A DNA stretch of 64,000 nt, from the NCBI GenBank assembly GCA_947650365.1, contig OX393549.1:28921209-28985208 (forward strand). The letters are read 5' to 3'. The stretch is from Chamaelirium japonicum (Eukaryota; Streptophyta; Magnoliopsida; Liliales; Melanthiaceae). How positions within the stretch are numbered: the stretch's first letter is position 1; the number at the start of each line of letters is the position of its first letter. The position numbers were made by a program, and so were the translations under genes. Below, one piece after another: positions 1 to 14,950 of this stretch. The notes beneath the pieces are model-generated. The model was given only the letters and a program-made list of their open reading frames with translations, made no database searches and had not been told where the DNA came from.

Positions 1-931
1 ATTCGTACGATCCATTCTAATTCATTCGTACGATCCATTCTAATTCATTCGTACGATCCATTCTAATTCATTCATACAATCCATTCTAATTCTTTCACAC
101 GATCCATTCTAATTCATTCGTACGATCCATTCTAATTCATTCGTGCAATCCATTCTATTTCATTCGTACGATCCATTCTTACTCATTCGTACGATCCATT
201 CTAATTCATTCACACGAATGTATCCATTCGTACGAACGAATTAGAATAGATTGTAAGAATGAATTAGAATGGATCGTACGAATGAATTAGAATGGATCGT
301 ACGACGGAATTAGAATGGATCGTACGAATGAATTAGAATGGATCGTACGAATGAATTAGAATAGATCGTACGAATGAATTAGAATGGATCGTACAAAGGA
401 ATTAGAATGGATCGTACGAATGAATTAGACTGGATCGTACGAATGAATTTGAATGGATACATTTGTGCGAATGAATCTAAATGGATTGTATGAATGAATT
501 ACAATGGATCGTACGAATGAATTAGAATGGATCGTACGAATGAATTAGAATAGCTCATACGAATGAATTAGAATGAATCGTATGAATGAATTAGAATGGT
601 TACATTCGTGCGAATGAATTAGAATAGATCGTACGAATGAATTAGAATGGATCGTACGAATAAATTAGAATGGATCGTGGGAATGAATTAGAATGGATCG
701 TACGAATGAATTAGAATGGATCCACCGAATGAGTTAGAATGGATCATACGAATGAATTAGAATGGATTGTACGAATAAATTAGAATGGATTGTGCGAATG
801 AATTAGAATGGATCGTATGAATGAATAAGAATGGATCGTACAAATGAATTAGAATGGATCGTGCGAATGAATTAGCATGAATCGTACGAATGTATTAGAA
901 TGGATCGTACGAATGAATTAGAATGAATCGT
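1..931. repeat. Satellite block: forward then reverse
   Basis: Forward units run to about 232, where a near-palindrome (CATTCGTACGAACG) flips the array to reverse until about 932 (AATCGTACGATCT). The reverse part has private variants, such as GGATCCACCG at 719 and AGCTCATACG near 550, that mark it as a copy of 59063-59764. Confidence 0.85.
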
Positions 932-3037
932 ACGATCTATTCTAATTCAATCGTCCGATCCATTCTAATTCATTCGCATGAATGTATCCATTCTAATTCA
1001 TTCGTACAATCCATTCTATTTCATTCATACGATCCATTCTTACTCATTCGTATGATCCATTCTAATTCATTCGTATGATCCATTCTAATTCATTCGTATG
1101 ATCCATTCTAATTCATTCGCACGATCCATTCTAATTCATTCATACGATCCATTCTAATTCATTCATACGATCCATTCTAATTCATTCCTACAATCCATTC
1201 TAATTCATTCGCCCGATCTATTCTGATTCATTCATACGATCCATTCTATTCAAATGGATCATGCGATCCATTCGAATTCATTCGCACGATCCATTCTAAT
1301 TCATTCATACGATCCATTCTAATTCATTTATACAATGCATTCTAATTCTTTCGCACGATCCATTCTAATTCATTCATACGATCCATTCTAATTCATTCGT
1401 ACGATCCATTCTAATTTACTCATATGATCCATTCTGATACATTCATACTATCCATTCTAATTCATTTGCACGAATATATACATTCTAATTCATTCGTACG
1501 ATCCATTCTAATTCCTTCGTACGATCTATTCTAATTCATTCGTACGATCTATTCTAATTCATTCGTACGATCCATTCTAATTCATTCGTACGATCCATTC
1601 TAATTCCTTCGTACGATCCATTCTAATTCATTCGTACGATCCATTCTAATTCAATCATACAATCCATTCTGATTCTTTCACACGATCCATTCTAATTCAT
1701 TCGTACGATCCATTCTAATTCATTCGTGCAATCCATTCTATTTCATTCGTACGATCCATTCTTACTCATTCGTACGATCCATTCTAATTCATTCGTACGA
1801 TCCATTCTAATTCATTCATACGATCTATTCTAATTCATTCATACAATCCATTCTAATTCTTTCACACGAACCATTCTAATTCATTCGTACGATCCATTCT
1901 AATTCGTTCGCACAATCCATTCTATTTCATTCGTACGATCCATTCTTACTCATTGGTACGATCCATTCTAATTCATTCGCACGAATGTATCCATTCTAAT
2001 TCATTCGTACGAATCCATTCTAATTCATTCGTACAATCTATTCTATTTCATTCGTACGATCCATTCTTACTCATTCGTATGATCCATTCTAATTCATTGG
2101 GACGAATGTATCCATTCTAATTTATTCGTACGATCCATTCTAATTCATTCGTACGATCCATTCTAATTCATTCGTACGATCCATTCTAATTCATTCGTCC
2201 GATCCATTCTAATTCATTCGCACGAATGTATCCATTCTAATTCATTCGTACGATCCATTCTAATTCATTCGTACAATCCATTCTAATTCATTCGCACGAA
2301 TGTATCCATTCTAGTTCATTCGTACGATCCATTCTAATTCATTCGTACGATCCATTCTAATTCATTCGCACAAATGTATCCATTCTAATTCATTCGTACG
2401 ATCCATTCTAATTCATTCGCACGATCCATTCTAATTCATTCGTACGATCCATTCTAATTCTTTCACACGATCCATTCTAATTCATTCGTACGATCCATTC
2501 TAATTCATTCGCACGATCCATTCTAATTCATTCGTACGATCCATTCTAATTCATTCATACGATCCATTCTAATTCATTCGCACAAATGTATCCATTCTAA
2601 TTCATTCGTATGATCCATTCTAATTCATTCGCACGATCCATTCTAATTCATTCGTACGATCCATTCTTATTCATTCGTACGATCCATTCTAATTCATTCG
2701 TATGATCCATTCTAATTAATTTGTATGATCCATTCTAATTCATTCGTACGATCCATTCTAATTCATTCATACAATCCATTCTAATTCATTCGCACGAATG
2801 TATCCATTCTAATTAATTCATACGATCCATTCTAATTCATTCGTATGATCTATTCTTATTCATTCGCACGATCCAGTCTAATTGATTCGCACGATCCATT
2901 CTAATTCATTCGCACGAATGTATCCATTCTAATTCATTCATACGATCCATTCTAATTCATTAATATGATCCATTCTAATTCATTCGTACGATCCATTCTA
3001 ATTCATATGCTCAAAGGTATCCATTCTAATTCATTCG
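932..3037 (+). repeat. Satellite block, forward
   Basis: Continuous forward units with many 28-bp variants after 1980. Around 1235-1285 there is an aberrant short stretch (CTATTCAAATGGATCATGCG) whose reverse complement reappears near 37890. It ends with CATATGCTCAAAGG and a flip at CATTCGCACGAAAG, both shared with the block ending at 8629. Confidence 0.85.
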
Positions 3038-5347
3038 CACGAAAGAATTAGAATGGATTGTATGAAAGAATTAGAATGGATCGTGCGAATGAATTAGAAA
3101 GGATCGTACGAAGGAATTAGAATGGATCGTACGAAGGAATTAGAATGGATCGTACGAATGAGTAAGAATGGATCGTACGAATGAATTAGAATGGATCATA
3201 CGAATGAATTAGAATGGATCGTACGAATGAATTAGAATGGATCGTACGAATGAATTAGAATGGATACATTCGTGTGAATGAATTAGAATGGATCGTACGA
3301 ATGAATTAGAATGGATCGTACGAATGAATAAGAATGGATACATTTGTGCGAATGAATTAGAATGGATCGTACGAATGAATTAGAATGGATCGTATGAATG
3401 AATTAGAATGGATCGTACGAATGAATTAGAATGGATCGTGCGAATGAATTAGAATGGATCGTACGAATGAATTAGAATGGATCGTACGAATGAACTAGAA
3501 TGGATACATTCGAGCGAATGAATTAGAATGGATCGTACGAATGAATTAGAATGGATCGTACGAATGAATTAGAATGGATCTTACGAATGAATTAGAATGG
3601 ATCGTACGAATGAATTAGAATGTATCGTACGAATGAATTAGAATGGATACATTCATGCGAATGAATTAGAATGGATCGGACGAATGAATTAAAATGGATC
3701 GTACGAATGAATTAGAATGGATCGTACGAATGAATTAGAATGGATCGTACGAATAAATTAGAATGGATACATTCGTCCGAATGAATTAGAATGGATCATA
3801 CGAATGACTAAGAATGGATCGTACGAATGAAATAGAATAGATTGTACGAATGAATTAGAATGGATTCGTACGAATGAATTAGAATGGATACATTCGTGTG
3901 AATGAATTAGAATGGATCGTACCAATGAGTAAGAATGGATCGTACGAATGAAATAGAATGGATTGTGTGAATGAATTAGAATGGATCGTACGAATGAATT
4001 AGAATGGATCGTGTGAAAGAATTAGAATGGATTGTATGAATGAATTAGAATAGATCGTAGGAATGAATTAGAATGGATCGTACGAATGAATTAGAATGGA
4101 TCGTACGAATGAATTAGAATGGATCGTACGAATGAATTAGAATGGATACATTCGTGAGAATGAATTAAAATGGATACATTCGTGCTAAAGAATTAGAATA
4201 GATCGTATGAATGAATTAGAATGGATCCTATAAATGAATTAGAATGGATCGTGCGAATGAATTAGAATGGATCGTACGAATGAATTAGAATAGGTCGTAC
4301 GAATGAATTAGAATGGATCGTACGAATGAATTAGAATGAATCAAATGAATGGATTAGAATGGTTACATTCATGCGAATGAATTAGAATGGATCGTACGAA
4401 TGGATTAGAATGGATCGTATGAGTGAATTAGAATGGATACGAAGGAATTAGAATGGATCGTACGAAGGAATTAGAATGGATCATACGAATGAAATAGAAT
4501 GGATCGTACGAAGGAATTAGAATGGATCGTACGAAGGAATTAGAATGCATTCGTATGATCCATTATAATTCATTCGGACGAATGTATCCATTCTAATTTA
4601 TGCGTACGATCCATTCTAATTCATTCGTACGATCTATTCTAATTCATTCGTACGATCCATTCTTACTCATTCGTATGATCCATTCTAATTCATTCGTACG
4701 ATCCATTCTAATTCATTCGCACGAATGTATCCATTCCATTCGTACGATCCATTCATACGATCCATTCTAATTCATTAGCACGATCCATTCTAATTCATTC
4801 GTACGTTCCATTCTAATTCATTCGCACGATCCATTCTAATTCATTCGTAGGATCCATTCTAATTCATTCATACGATCTATTCTAATTCTTTCGCACGAAT
4901 GTATCCATTCTAATTCATTCGCACGAATGTATCCATTCTAATTCATTCGTACGATCCATTCTAATTCTTTCACACGATCTATTCTAATTCATTCGTAGGA
5001 TCCATTCTAATTCATTCGTACAATGAGTAAGAATGGATCGTACGAATGAAATAGAATGGATTGTACGAATGATTTGGAATGGATACATTCGTGCGAATGA
5101 ATTTGAATGGATTGTGCGAATGAATTAGAATGGATCGTACGAATGAATTAGAATGGATCGTGTAAAAGAATTAGAATGGATTGTATGAATGAATTAGAAT
5201 AGATCGTATGAATGAATTAGAATGGATCGTATGAGTGAATTAGAATGGATAGGAAGGAATTAGAATGGATCGTACGAAGGAATTAGAATGGATCATACGA
5301 ATGAATTAGAATGGATCGTGCTAATGAATTAGAATTGATCGAACGAA
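3038..5347. repeat. Satellite block: reverse, forward, reverse
   Basis: Reverse to about 4548, where the flip is the palindrome GAATGCATTC at 4543-4552. Forward to about 5020, then reverse to about 5348. The 5020 flip (CATTCGTACAATGAG) is shared with 23224 and 30419. The flip at 5348 (GAACGAATTCATTC) resembles five others. Confidence 0.82.
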
Positions 5348-6000
5348 TTCATTCTAATTCATTCATACAATCCATTCTAATTCTTTCACACGATCCATTC
5401 TAATTCATTCGTACGATCAATTCTTACTCATTGGTACGATCCATTCTAATTCATTCGCACGAATGTATCCATTCTAATTCATTCGTACGAATCCATTCTA
5501 ATTCATTCGTACGATCCATTCTAATACATTCATACGATCCATTCTAATTCATTTGCACGAATATATCCATTCTAATTCATTCGTCCGATCCATTCTAATT
5601 CCTTCGTACGATCCATTCTAATTCATTTGTACGATCTATTCTAATTCATTCGTACGATCCATTCTAACTCCTTCGTACGATCCATTCTAATTCATTCGCA
5701 CGAATGTATCCATTCTAGTTCATTCGTACGATCCATTCTAATTCATTCGTTCGATCCATTCTAATTCATTCATACGATCTATTCTAATTCATTCATACAA
5801 TCCATTCTAATTCTTTCATTCGTACGATCCATTCTAATTCATTAATACGATCCATTCTAATTCATTCGCACGAATGTATCCATTCTAATTCTTTCATTCG
5901 TACGATCCATTCTAATTCATTCATACGATCCATTCTAATTCATTTGCACGAATGTATCTATTGTAATTCATTCATACGATCCATTCTAATTCATTCACAC
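5348..6000 (+). repeat. Satellite block, forward
   Basis: Forward units opening with the CATACAATCC / TTTCACACGATCC pair that marks the higher-order module. It ends at CACACGTGCAAATG near 6001, a flip with a CACGTG core that I did not see elsewhere. Confidence 0.82.
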
Positions 6001-7701
6001 GTGCAAATGAATTAGAATGGATCGTATGAATGTATTAGAATGGATCGTGCGAATGAATTAGAATGGATCGTACGAATGAATTAGAATGGATTGTATGAAT
6101 GAATTAGAATGGATCTTACGAATGAATTAGAATGGATCGTGCGAATGAATTAGCATGAATCGTACGAATGTATTAGAATGGATCGTACGAATGAATGAAT
6201 TAGAATAGATCGTATGAATGAATTAGAATGGATCGTACGAATGAATTAGAATGGATCGTACGAATGAATTAGAATGGATACATTCGACCGAATGAATTAG
6301 AATGGATCATACGAATGAGTAAGAATGGATCGTGCGAATGAATTAGAATGGATCTTACGAATGAATTAGAATGGATCGTATGAATAAATTAGAATGGATC
6401 GTATGAATGGTTTAGAATGGATACATTCGTGCGAATGAATTAGAATGGATCGGACAAATGAATTAGAATGGATCATACGAATGAATTAGAATGGATCAAA
6501 TGAATGAATTAGAATGGTTACATTCATGATAATGAATTAGAATGGATCGTACGAATCGATTAGAATGGATCGTACGAATCGATTAGAATGGATACATTCG
6601 TGCGAATGAATTAGAATGGATCATACGAATGAGTAAGAATGGATCGCACGAATGAAATAGAATGGATTGTGCGAATGAATTAGAATGGATCGTGCGAATG
6701 AATTTGAATGGATCGTACGAATGAATTAGAATGGATAGTACGAATGAATTAGAATGGATCGTACGAATGAATTAGAATGGATCGTACGAATGAATTAGAA
6801 TGAATACATTCGTGCGAATGAATTAGAATGGATACATTCATGCGAAAGAATTAGAATAGATCGTATGAATGAATTAGAATGGATCCTATGAATGAATTAG
6901 AATGGATCGTGTGAATGAATTAGAATGGATCGTACAAATGAATTAGAATGGATCGTACGAATGAATTAGAATGGATTGTACGAATGAATTAGAATGGATC
7001 GTACGAATGAATTAGAATGGATCATACGAATGAGTAAGAATGGATCGTACGAATGAAATAGAATGGATTGTACGAATAAATTAGAATGGATCCTACGAAT
7101 GAATTAGAATGGATCGTGTGAAAGAATTAGAATGGATTGTATGAATGAATTAGAATGGATCATATGAATGAATTAGAATGGATCGTGCGAATGAATTAGA
7201 ATGGATCGTTCGAATGAATTAGAATGGATCGTACGAATGAATTAGAATGGATCATACGAATGAATTAGAATGGATCGTACGAATGAAATAGAATGGATTG
7301 TACGAATGAATTAGAATGGATACATTCGTGCGAATGAATTAGAATGGATCGTATGAATGAATTAGAATAGATTTTGTGAATGAATTAGAACTGATCGTAC
7401 GAATGAATTAGAATGGATACATTCGTGCGAATGAATTAGAATGGATTGTATGAATGAATTAGAATGGATCCTATGAATGAATTAGAATGGATCATACAAA
7501 TGAATTAGAATGGATACATTCGTGCGAATGAATTAGAATTGATCGTACGAATGAATTAGAATGGATCGTACGTACGAATGAATTAGAATGGATCAAATGA
7601 ATGAATTAGAATGGTTACATTCATGCGAATGAATTAGAATGGATCGTACGAATGGATTAGAATGGATCGTACGAATGGATTAGAATGGATACATTCGAGC
7701 G
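6001..7701 (-). repeat. Satellite block, reverse
   Basis: Continuous reverse units. Irregular spots are GGATCAAATG near 6490 and 7590, and GGATCGTACGTACG near 7563, which adds an extra GTAC. The block ends abruptly at CGAGCGTACGATCC. Confidence 0.82.
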
Positions 7702-8629
7702 TACGATCCATTCTAATTCATTCGCACGAATGTATCCATTCTAATTCATTCAAATAATCCATTCTAATTCATTCGTACGATCCATTCTAATTCATTCGTA
7801 CGATCCATTCTAATTCATTCGTACGATCCATTTTAATTCATTCGCACGAATGTATCCATTCTAGTTCATTCGTACGATCCATTCTAATTCATTCGTACGA
7901 TCCATTCTAATTCATTCGCACGATCCATTCTAATTCATTCGTACGATCCATACTAATTTATTCATACGATCCATTCTAATTCATTCGTACGATCCATTCT
8001 AATTCATTCGCACAAATGCATCCATTCTAATTCATTCGTACGATCCATTCTAATTCATTCGCACGATCCATTCTAATTCATTCGTACGATCCATTCTAAT
8101 TCTTTCACACGATCCACTCTAATTCATTCGTACGATCCATTCTAATTTATTCGCACGATCCATTCTAATTCATTCGTACGATCCATTCTAATTCATTCAT
8201 ACGATCCATTCTAATTCATTCGTACGATCCATTCTAATTCATTCGCACAAATGTATCCATTCTAATTCATTCGTATGATCCATTCTAATTCATTTGCACG
8301 ATCCATTCTAATTCATTCGTACGATCCATTCTAATTCATTCGTACGATCCATTCTAATTCATTCGTATGATCCATTCTAAATAATTCGTATGATCCATTC
8401 TAATTCATTCGTACGATCCATTCTAATTCATTCGTATGATCTATTCTTATTCATTCGCACGATCCAGTCTAATTGATTCCCACGATCCATTCTAATTCAT
8501 TCGCACGAATGTATCCATTCTAATTCATTCGTATGATCCATTCTAATTCATTAATATGATCCTTTCTAATTCATTCGTACGATCCATTCTAATTCATATG
8601 CACAAAGGTATCCATTCTAATTCATTCGC
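7702..8629 (+). repeat. Satellite block, forward
   Basis: Forward units. About 7860-8640 parallels about 2230-3045, sharing CATTAATATGATCC, the CATATG...CAAAGGTATCC oddity and the terminal flip. The offset is 5,642 bp near 2461 and 5,591 bp near 2961, so about two units were lost or gained since the copies separated. Confidence 0.82.
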
Positions 8630-11501
8630 ACGAAAGAATTAGAATGGATTGTATGAAAGAATTAGAATGGATCGTGCGACTGAATTAGAATGGATCGTAT
8701 GAAGGAATTAGAATGGATCGTACAAATGAGTAAGAATGGATCGTACGAATGAATTAGAATGGATCGTACGAATAAATTAGAATGGATACATTCGTTCGAA
8801 TGAATTAGAATGGATCATACGAATGAGTAAGAATGGATCGTACGAATGAAATAGAATAGATTGCACGAATGAATGAGAATGGATCGTACGAATGAATTAG
8901 AATGGATCGTGTGAAAGAATTAGAATGGATTGTATGAATGAATTAGAATGGATCGTACGAAGGAATTAGAATGGATCGTACAAATGAATTAGAATGGATC
9001 GTACGAATGAATTAGAATAGATCGTACGAATGAATTAGAATGGATCGTACGAAGGAATTAGAATGGATCGTACGAATGAATTAGAATGGATATATTCATG
9101 CAAAAGAATTAGAATGGATCGTATGAATGTATTAGAATGGATCGTATGAAAGAATTAGAATGGATCGTACGAATGAATTAGAATTGATCGTACGAATGAA
9201 TTAGAATGGATCGTGCGAATGAATTAGAATGGATCGTACGAATGAATTAGAATGGATCGTACGAATGAACTAGAATGGATACATTCGTGCGAATGAATTA
9301 GAATAGATCGTACGAATGAATTAGAATGGATTGTACGAATGAATTAGAATGGATAAATTCGTGCGAATGAATTAGAATGGATCGGACGAATGAATTAGAA
9401 TGGATCGTACGAATAAATTAGAATGGGTCGTACGAATAAAATAGAATGGATCGTACGAATAAATTAGAATGGATAAATTCGTGCGAATGAATTAGAATTG
9501 ATCGTACGAATGAATTAGAATGGATCGTGCGAACGAATTAGAATGGATACATTTGTGCGAATGAATTAGAATGGATCGGACGAATGAATTAGAATGGATC
9601 GTACGAATGAATTAGAATGGATCGTACGAATGAATTAGAATGGATCATATGAATGAATTAGAATGGATACATTCGTGCGAATGAATTAGAATTGATCGTA
9701 CGAATGAATTAGAATGGATCATGCGAATGAATTAGAATGGATCGTATGAATGAATTAGAATGGATCGTACGAATGAACTTGAATGGATACATTCGTGCGA
9801 ATGAATTAGAATGGATCGTACGAATGAATTAGAATGGATCGTACGATTGAATTAGAATGGATCGTACGAATGAATTAGAATGGATCTTACGAATGAATTA
9901 GAATGGATCGTACGAATGAATTAGAATGGATCATACGAATGAATTAGAATGGATACATTCGTGCGAATGAATTAGAATGGATCGGACGAATGAATTAGAA
10001 TGGATCGTACGAATGAATTAGAATGGATCAAATGAATGAATTAGAATAGTTACATTCATGCGAATGAATTAGAATGGATCGTACGAATGGATTAGAATGG
10101 ATACATTCGAGTGAATGAATTAGAATGGATCGTACGAATGAATTAGAATGGATCGTATGAATGGATTAGAATGGATCCTACGAATGGATTAGAATGGATA
10201 CCTTTGTGCATATGAATTAGAATGGATCGTACGAATGAATTAGAATGGATCATATTAATGAATTAGAATGGATCGTGCGAATGAATTAGAATGGATACAT
10301 TCGTGCACGATCCATTCTAATTTATTCCCACGAATGTATCCATTCTAATTCATTCGTACGATCCATTCTAATTCATTAATATGATCCATTCTAATTTTTT
10401 CGTACGAACCATTCTAATTCATATACACAAAGGTATCCATTCTAATTCATTTGTACGATCTATTCTAATTCAGGATCGTACGAATGAATTTGAATCGATA
10501 CATTCGTACGAATGAATTAGAATTGATCGTACAAATGAATTAGAATGGATCGTGCGAATGAATTAGAATGGATCGTACGAATGAATTAGAATGGATCGTA
10601 CGAATGACTTAGAATGGATACATTCGTGCGAATGAATTAGAATGGATCGTACGAATGAATTAGAATGGATCGTACGAATGAATTAGAATGGATCGTACGA
10701 AGAAATTAGAATGGATCGTACGAATGAATTAGAATGGATATATTCTTGCAAATGAATTAGAATGGATCGTATGAATGTATTAGAATGGATCGTACGAATG
10801 AATTAGAATGGATTCGTACGAATGAATTAGAATGGATACATTCGTGCGAATGAATTAGAATGGATCGTACCAATGAGTAAGAATGGATCGTACGAATGAA
10901 ATAGAATGGATCGTACGAATGAATTAGAATGGATCGTACGGAATGAATTAGAATGGATTGTATGAATGAATTAGAATGGATCATAGAATGAATTAGAATG
11001 GATCGTACGAATGAATTAGAATGGATCGTGCGAATGAATTAGAATGGATCGTACGAATGAATTAGAATGGATCGTGCTAATGAATTAGAATGGATCGAAC
11101 CAATGAGTAAGAATGGATCGTACGAATGAAATAGAATGGATTGTGCGAATGAATTAGAATGGATCGTACGAATGAATTAGAATGGATCGTGTGAAAGAAT
11201 TAGAATGGATTATATGAATGAATTAGAATAGATCGTATGAATGAATTAGAATGGATCGTACGAATGAATTCGAATGGATCGTGCGAATGAATTAGAATGG
11301 ATCGTACGAATGAATTAGAATGGATACATTCGTGGGAATGAATTAGAATGGATCGGATGAATGAATTATATGGATCGTACGAATGAATTACAATGGATCA
11401 AATGAATGAATTAGAATGGATCGTACGTACGAATGAATTAGAATGGATACATTCGTGCGAATGAATTAGAATGGATCGGACGAATGAATTAGAATGAATC
11501 G
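8630..11501. repeat. Satellite block: mainly reverse with a 170-bp forward island
   Basis: Reverse to 10305, forward 10305-10472, reverse to about 11502. The first flip has a GTGCAC centre at 10303-10308 that recurs at 19921, 27658 and 56831. The return flip (CTAATTCAGGATCG) is a blunt join without a palindrome. Confidence 0.82.
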
Positions 11502-13292
11502 TACGCCCGAATGTATCCATTCTAATCCATTCGTACGATCCATTCTAATCCATTCGTACGATCCATTCTAATTCATTCGCATGAATGTAACCATTCTAAT
11601 TCATTCATTTGATCCATTCTAATTCATTCGTATGATCCATTCTAATTCATTCATACGATCCATTCTAATTCATTCGAACGATCCATTCTAATTCATTCAT
11701 ACAATCTATTCTAATTCATTCATACGATCCATTCTTATTCACTCATACGATCCATTCTAATACATTCATACGATCCATTCTAATTCATTTGCACGAATAT
11801 ATCCATTCTAATTCATTCATACAATCCATTCTAATTATTTCACACGATCCATTCTAATTCATTCGTAGGATCCATTCTAATTCATTCGCACAATCCATTC
11901 TAATTCATTCATACAATCCATTCTAATTCTTTCGTATGATCCATTCTAACTCATTCGGTGGATCCATTCTAATTCTTTCGCATGATCCATTCTAATTCAT
12001 TCGCACGAATGTAACCATTCTAATTCATTCATACGATTCATTCTAATTCATTCGTATGAGCTATTCTAATTCATTCGTACGATCCATTCTAATTCATTCG
12101 TACGATCCATTCTAATTCATTCATCCGATTCATTCTAATTCATTCGCACGAATGTATCCATTCTAGTTCATTCGTACGATCCATTCTAATTCATTCGTAC
12201 GATCCATTCTAATTCATTCATACAATCCATTCTAATTCATTCGCATGAATGAAACCATTCTAATTCATTCATTTGATCCATTCTAATTCATTCGTACGAT
12301 CTATTCTAATTCATTCGTCCGATCCATTCTAATTCATTCACACGAATGTATCCATTCTAATTTATTCGTACGATCCATTCTAATTCATTCGCACGATCCA
12401 TTCTAATTCATTCATAGGATCCATTCTAATTCATTCATACGATCTATTCTAATTCTTTCGCACGAATGTATCCATTCTAATTCATTCGCACGAATATATC
12501 CATTCTAATTCTAATTCATTCGTACGATCCATTCTAATTCATTCGTATGATCCATTCTAATAAATTCGTTTGATCCATTCTAATTCAATCGTACGATCCA
12601 TTCTAATTCATTCATACAATCCATTCTAATTCATTCGCACGATCCATTCTAATTCACTCATACGATCCATTCTAATACATTCATACGATCCATTCTAATT
12701 CATTTGCACGAATATATCCATTCTAATTCATTAGTACGATCCATTCTAATTCATTCGTACGATCCATTCTAATTCATTCATAGGATCCATTCTAATTCAT
12801 TCATACAATCCATTCTAACTCATTCGCACGAATGTATCCATTTTAATTCATTCGTACGATCAGTTCTAATTCATTCACAAAATCTATTCTAATTCATTCA
12901 TACGATCCACTCTAATTCATTCACACGAATGTATCCATTCTAATTCATTCATACGATCCATTCTAATTCCTTCGTACGATCCATTCTAATTCCTTCGTAC
13001 GATCCATTCTAATTTATTCGTACGATCTATTCTAATTCATTCGTACGATCCATTCTAATTCCTTCGTACGATCCATTCTAATTCATTCGTACGATCCATT
13101 CTAATTCATTCGTACGATCCATTCTAATTCATTCATACAATCCATTCTAATTCTTTCACATGATCCATTCTAATTCATTCGTACGATCCATTCTAATTCA
13201 TTCGTGCAATCCATTCTATTTCATTCGTACGATCCATTCTTACTCATTCGTACGATCCATTCTAATTCATTCACACGAATGTATCCATTCGT
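11502..13292 (+). repeat. Satellite block, forward
   Basis: Continuous forward units with frequent 28-bp variants. It ends at a perfect 14-bp palindrome, CATTCGTACGAATG (13286-13299). The preceding six units match 70-230 and 58900-59062. Confidence 0.82.
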
Positions 13293-14950
13293 ACGAATGA
13301 ATTAGAATAGATTGTACGAATGAATTAGAATGGATCATACGAATGAATTAAAATGGATCGTACGAAGGAATTAGAATGGATCGTACGAATGAATTAGAAT
13401 GGATCGTACGAATGAATTAGAATAGATCGTACGAATGAATTAGAATGGATCGTACGAAAAAATTAGAATGGATCGTATGAATAAATTAGAATGGATATAT
13501 TCGTGCAAATGAATTAGAATGGATCGTATGAATGTATTAGAATGGATCGTATGAGTGAATTAGAATGGATCTTACGAATGAATTAGAATGGATCGTATAA
13601 ATGAATTAGAATGGATACATTCGTGTGAATTAATTAGAATGGATCGTATGAATGAATTAGAATAGATTTTGTGAATGAATTAGAACTGATCATACGAATG
13701 AATTAGAATGGATACATTCGTGCGCATGAATTAGAATGGATTGTATGAATGAATTAGAATGGATCCTATGAATGAATTAGAATGGATCGTACGAATGAAT
13801 TAGAATGGATACATTCGTGCGAATGAAATAGAATGGATCATACGAATGATTAAGAATGGATCGTCATTCTAATTCATTCGTATGATCCATTCTAATTCAC
13901 TTGTATCCATTCTATTTCATTCGCACGATCCATTCTAATTCATTCGCGCAATCTATTCTAATTCATTCGTATATCCATTCTAATTCATTCATACGATCCA
14001 TTCTAATTCATTCATACAATCCATTCTAATTTATTCGCACGAATGTATCCATTCTAATTCATTCGCACAATCCATTCTAATTCATTCCTATGATCTATTC
14101 TAATTCATTCGTACGATCCATTCTAATTCATTCTAATTCATTCGTACGATCCATTCTACGATCCATTCTAATTTATTCGTATATTCCATTCTAATTCATT
14201 AGCATGATCCATGCTAATGAATTAGAATGGATCGTACGATCCAATCTTATTCATTCATACGATCCATTCTTACTCATTCGTATGATCCATTCTAATTCAA
14301 TCGTACGATCCATTCTAATTCATTCGTACGATCCATTCTAATTCTATCGTACGATCCATTCTAATTCATTCGTACGATCCATTCTAATTCATTCGTACGA
14401 TCCATTCTAATTCCTTCGTACGATCCATTCTAATTCATTCGTACGATCCATTCTAATTCATTCGCGCAATCTATTCTAATTCATTCGTACGATCCATTCT
14501 AATTCATTCATAGAATCCATTCTAATTTATGCGCACGAATGTATCTATTCTAATTCATTCGTACGATCCATGCTAATTCAAAAATATGATCCATTCTAAT
14601 TCATTCGTACGATCCATTCTAATTCATTCGTAGGATCCATTCTAATTCATTCGTACAATTTATTCTATTTCATTCGTACGATCCATTCTTACTCATTCGT
14701 ATGATCCATTCTAATTCATTCGGACGAATGTATCCATTCTAATTTATTCGTACGATCCATTCTAATTCATTCGTACGATCCATTCTAATTCATTCGTACG
14801 ATCCATTCTTACTCATTCGTATGATCCATTTTAATTCATTCGTACGATCCATTCTAATTCATTCATACGATCGATTCTAATTCATTCGCACTATCCATTC
14901 TAATTCATTCGTACGATCCATTCTAATTCATTCGTATGATCCATTCTAAT
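13293..14950. repeat. Satellite block: reverse then forward with a 25-bp micro-inversion
   Basis: Reverse to about 13863, where GGATCGTCATTC joins directly to forward units (the same join is at 22270 and 29464). Forward thereafter, except for a single reverse unit at about 14213-14237. Confidence 0.8.

Noticed and set aside
10757..10984. Open frames with IHSNSFVRSILIHS-like repeats in the satellite (also 19864, 36523, 39215, 39503, 59754)
   Set aside because: They are translations of the 23-bp unit (23 residues per three units) kept open by chance indels and variants. No start context, promoter or domain, and both strands give the same kind of product.
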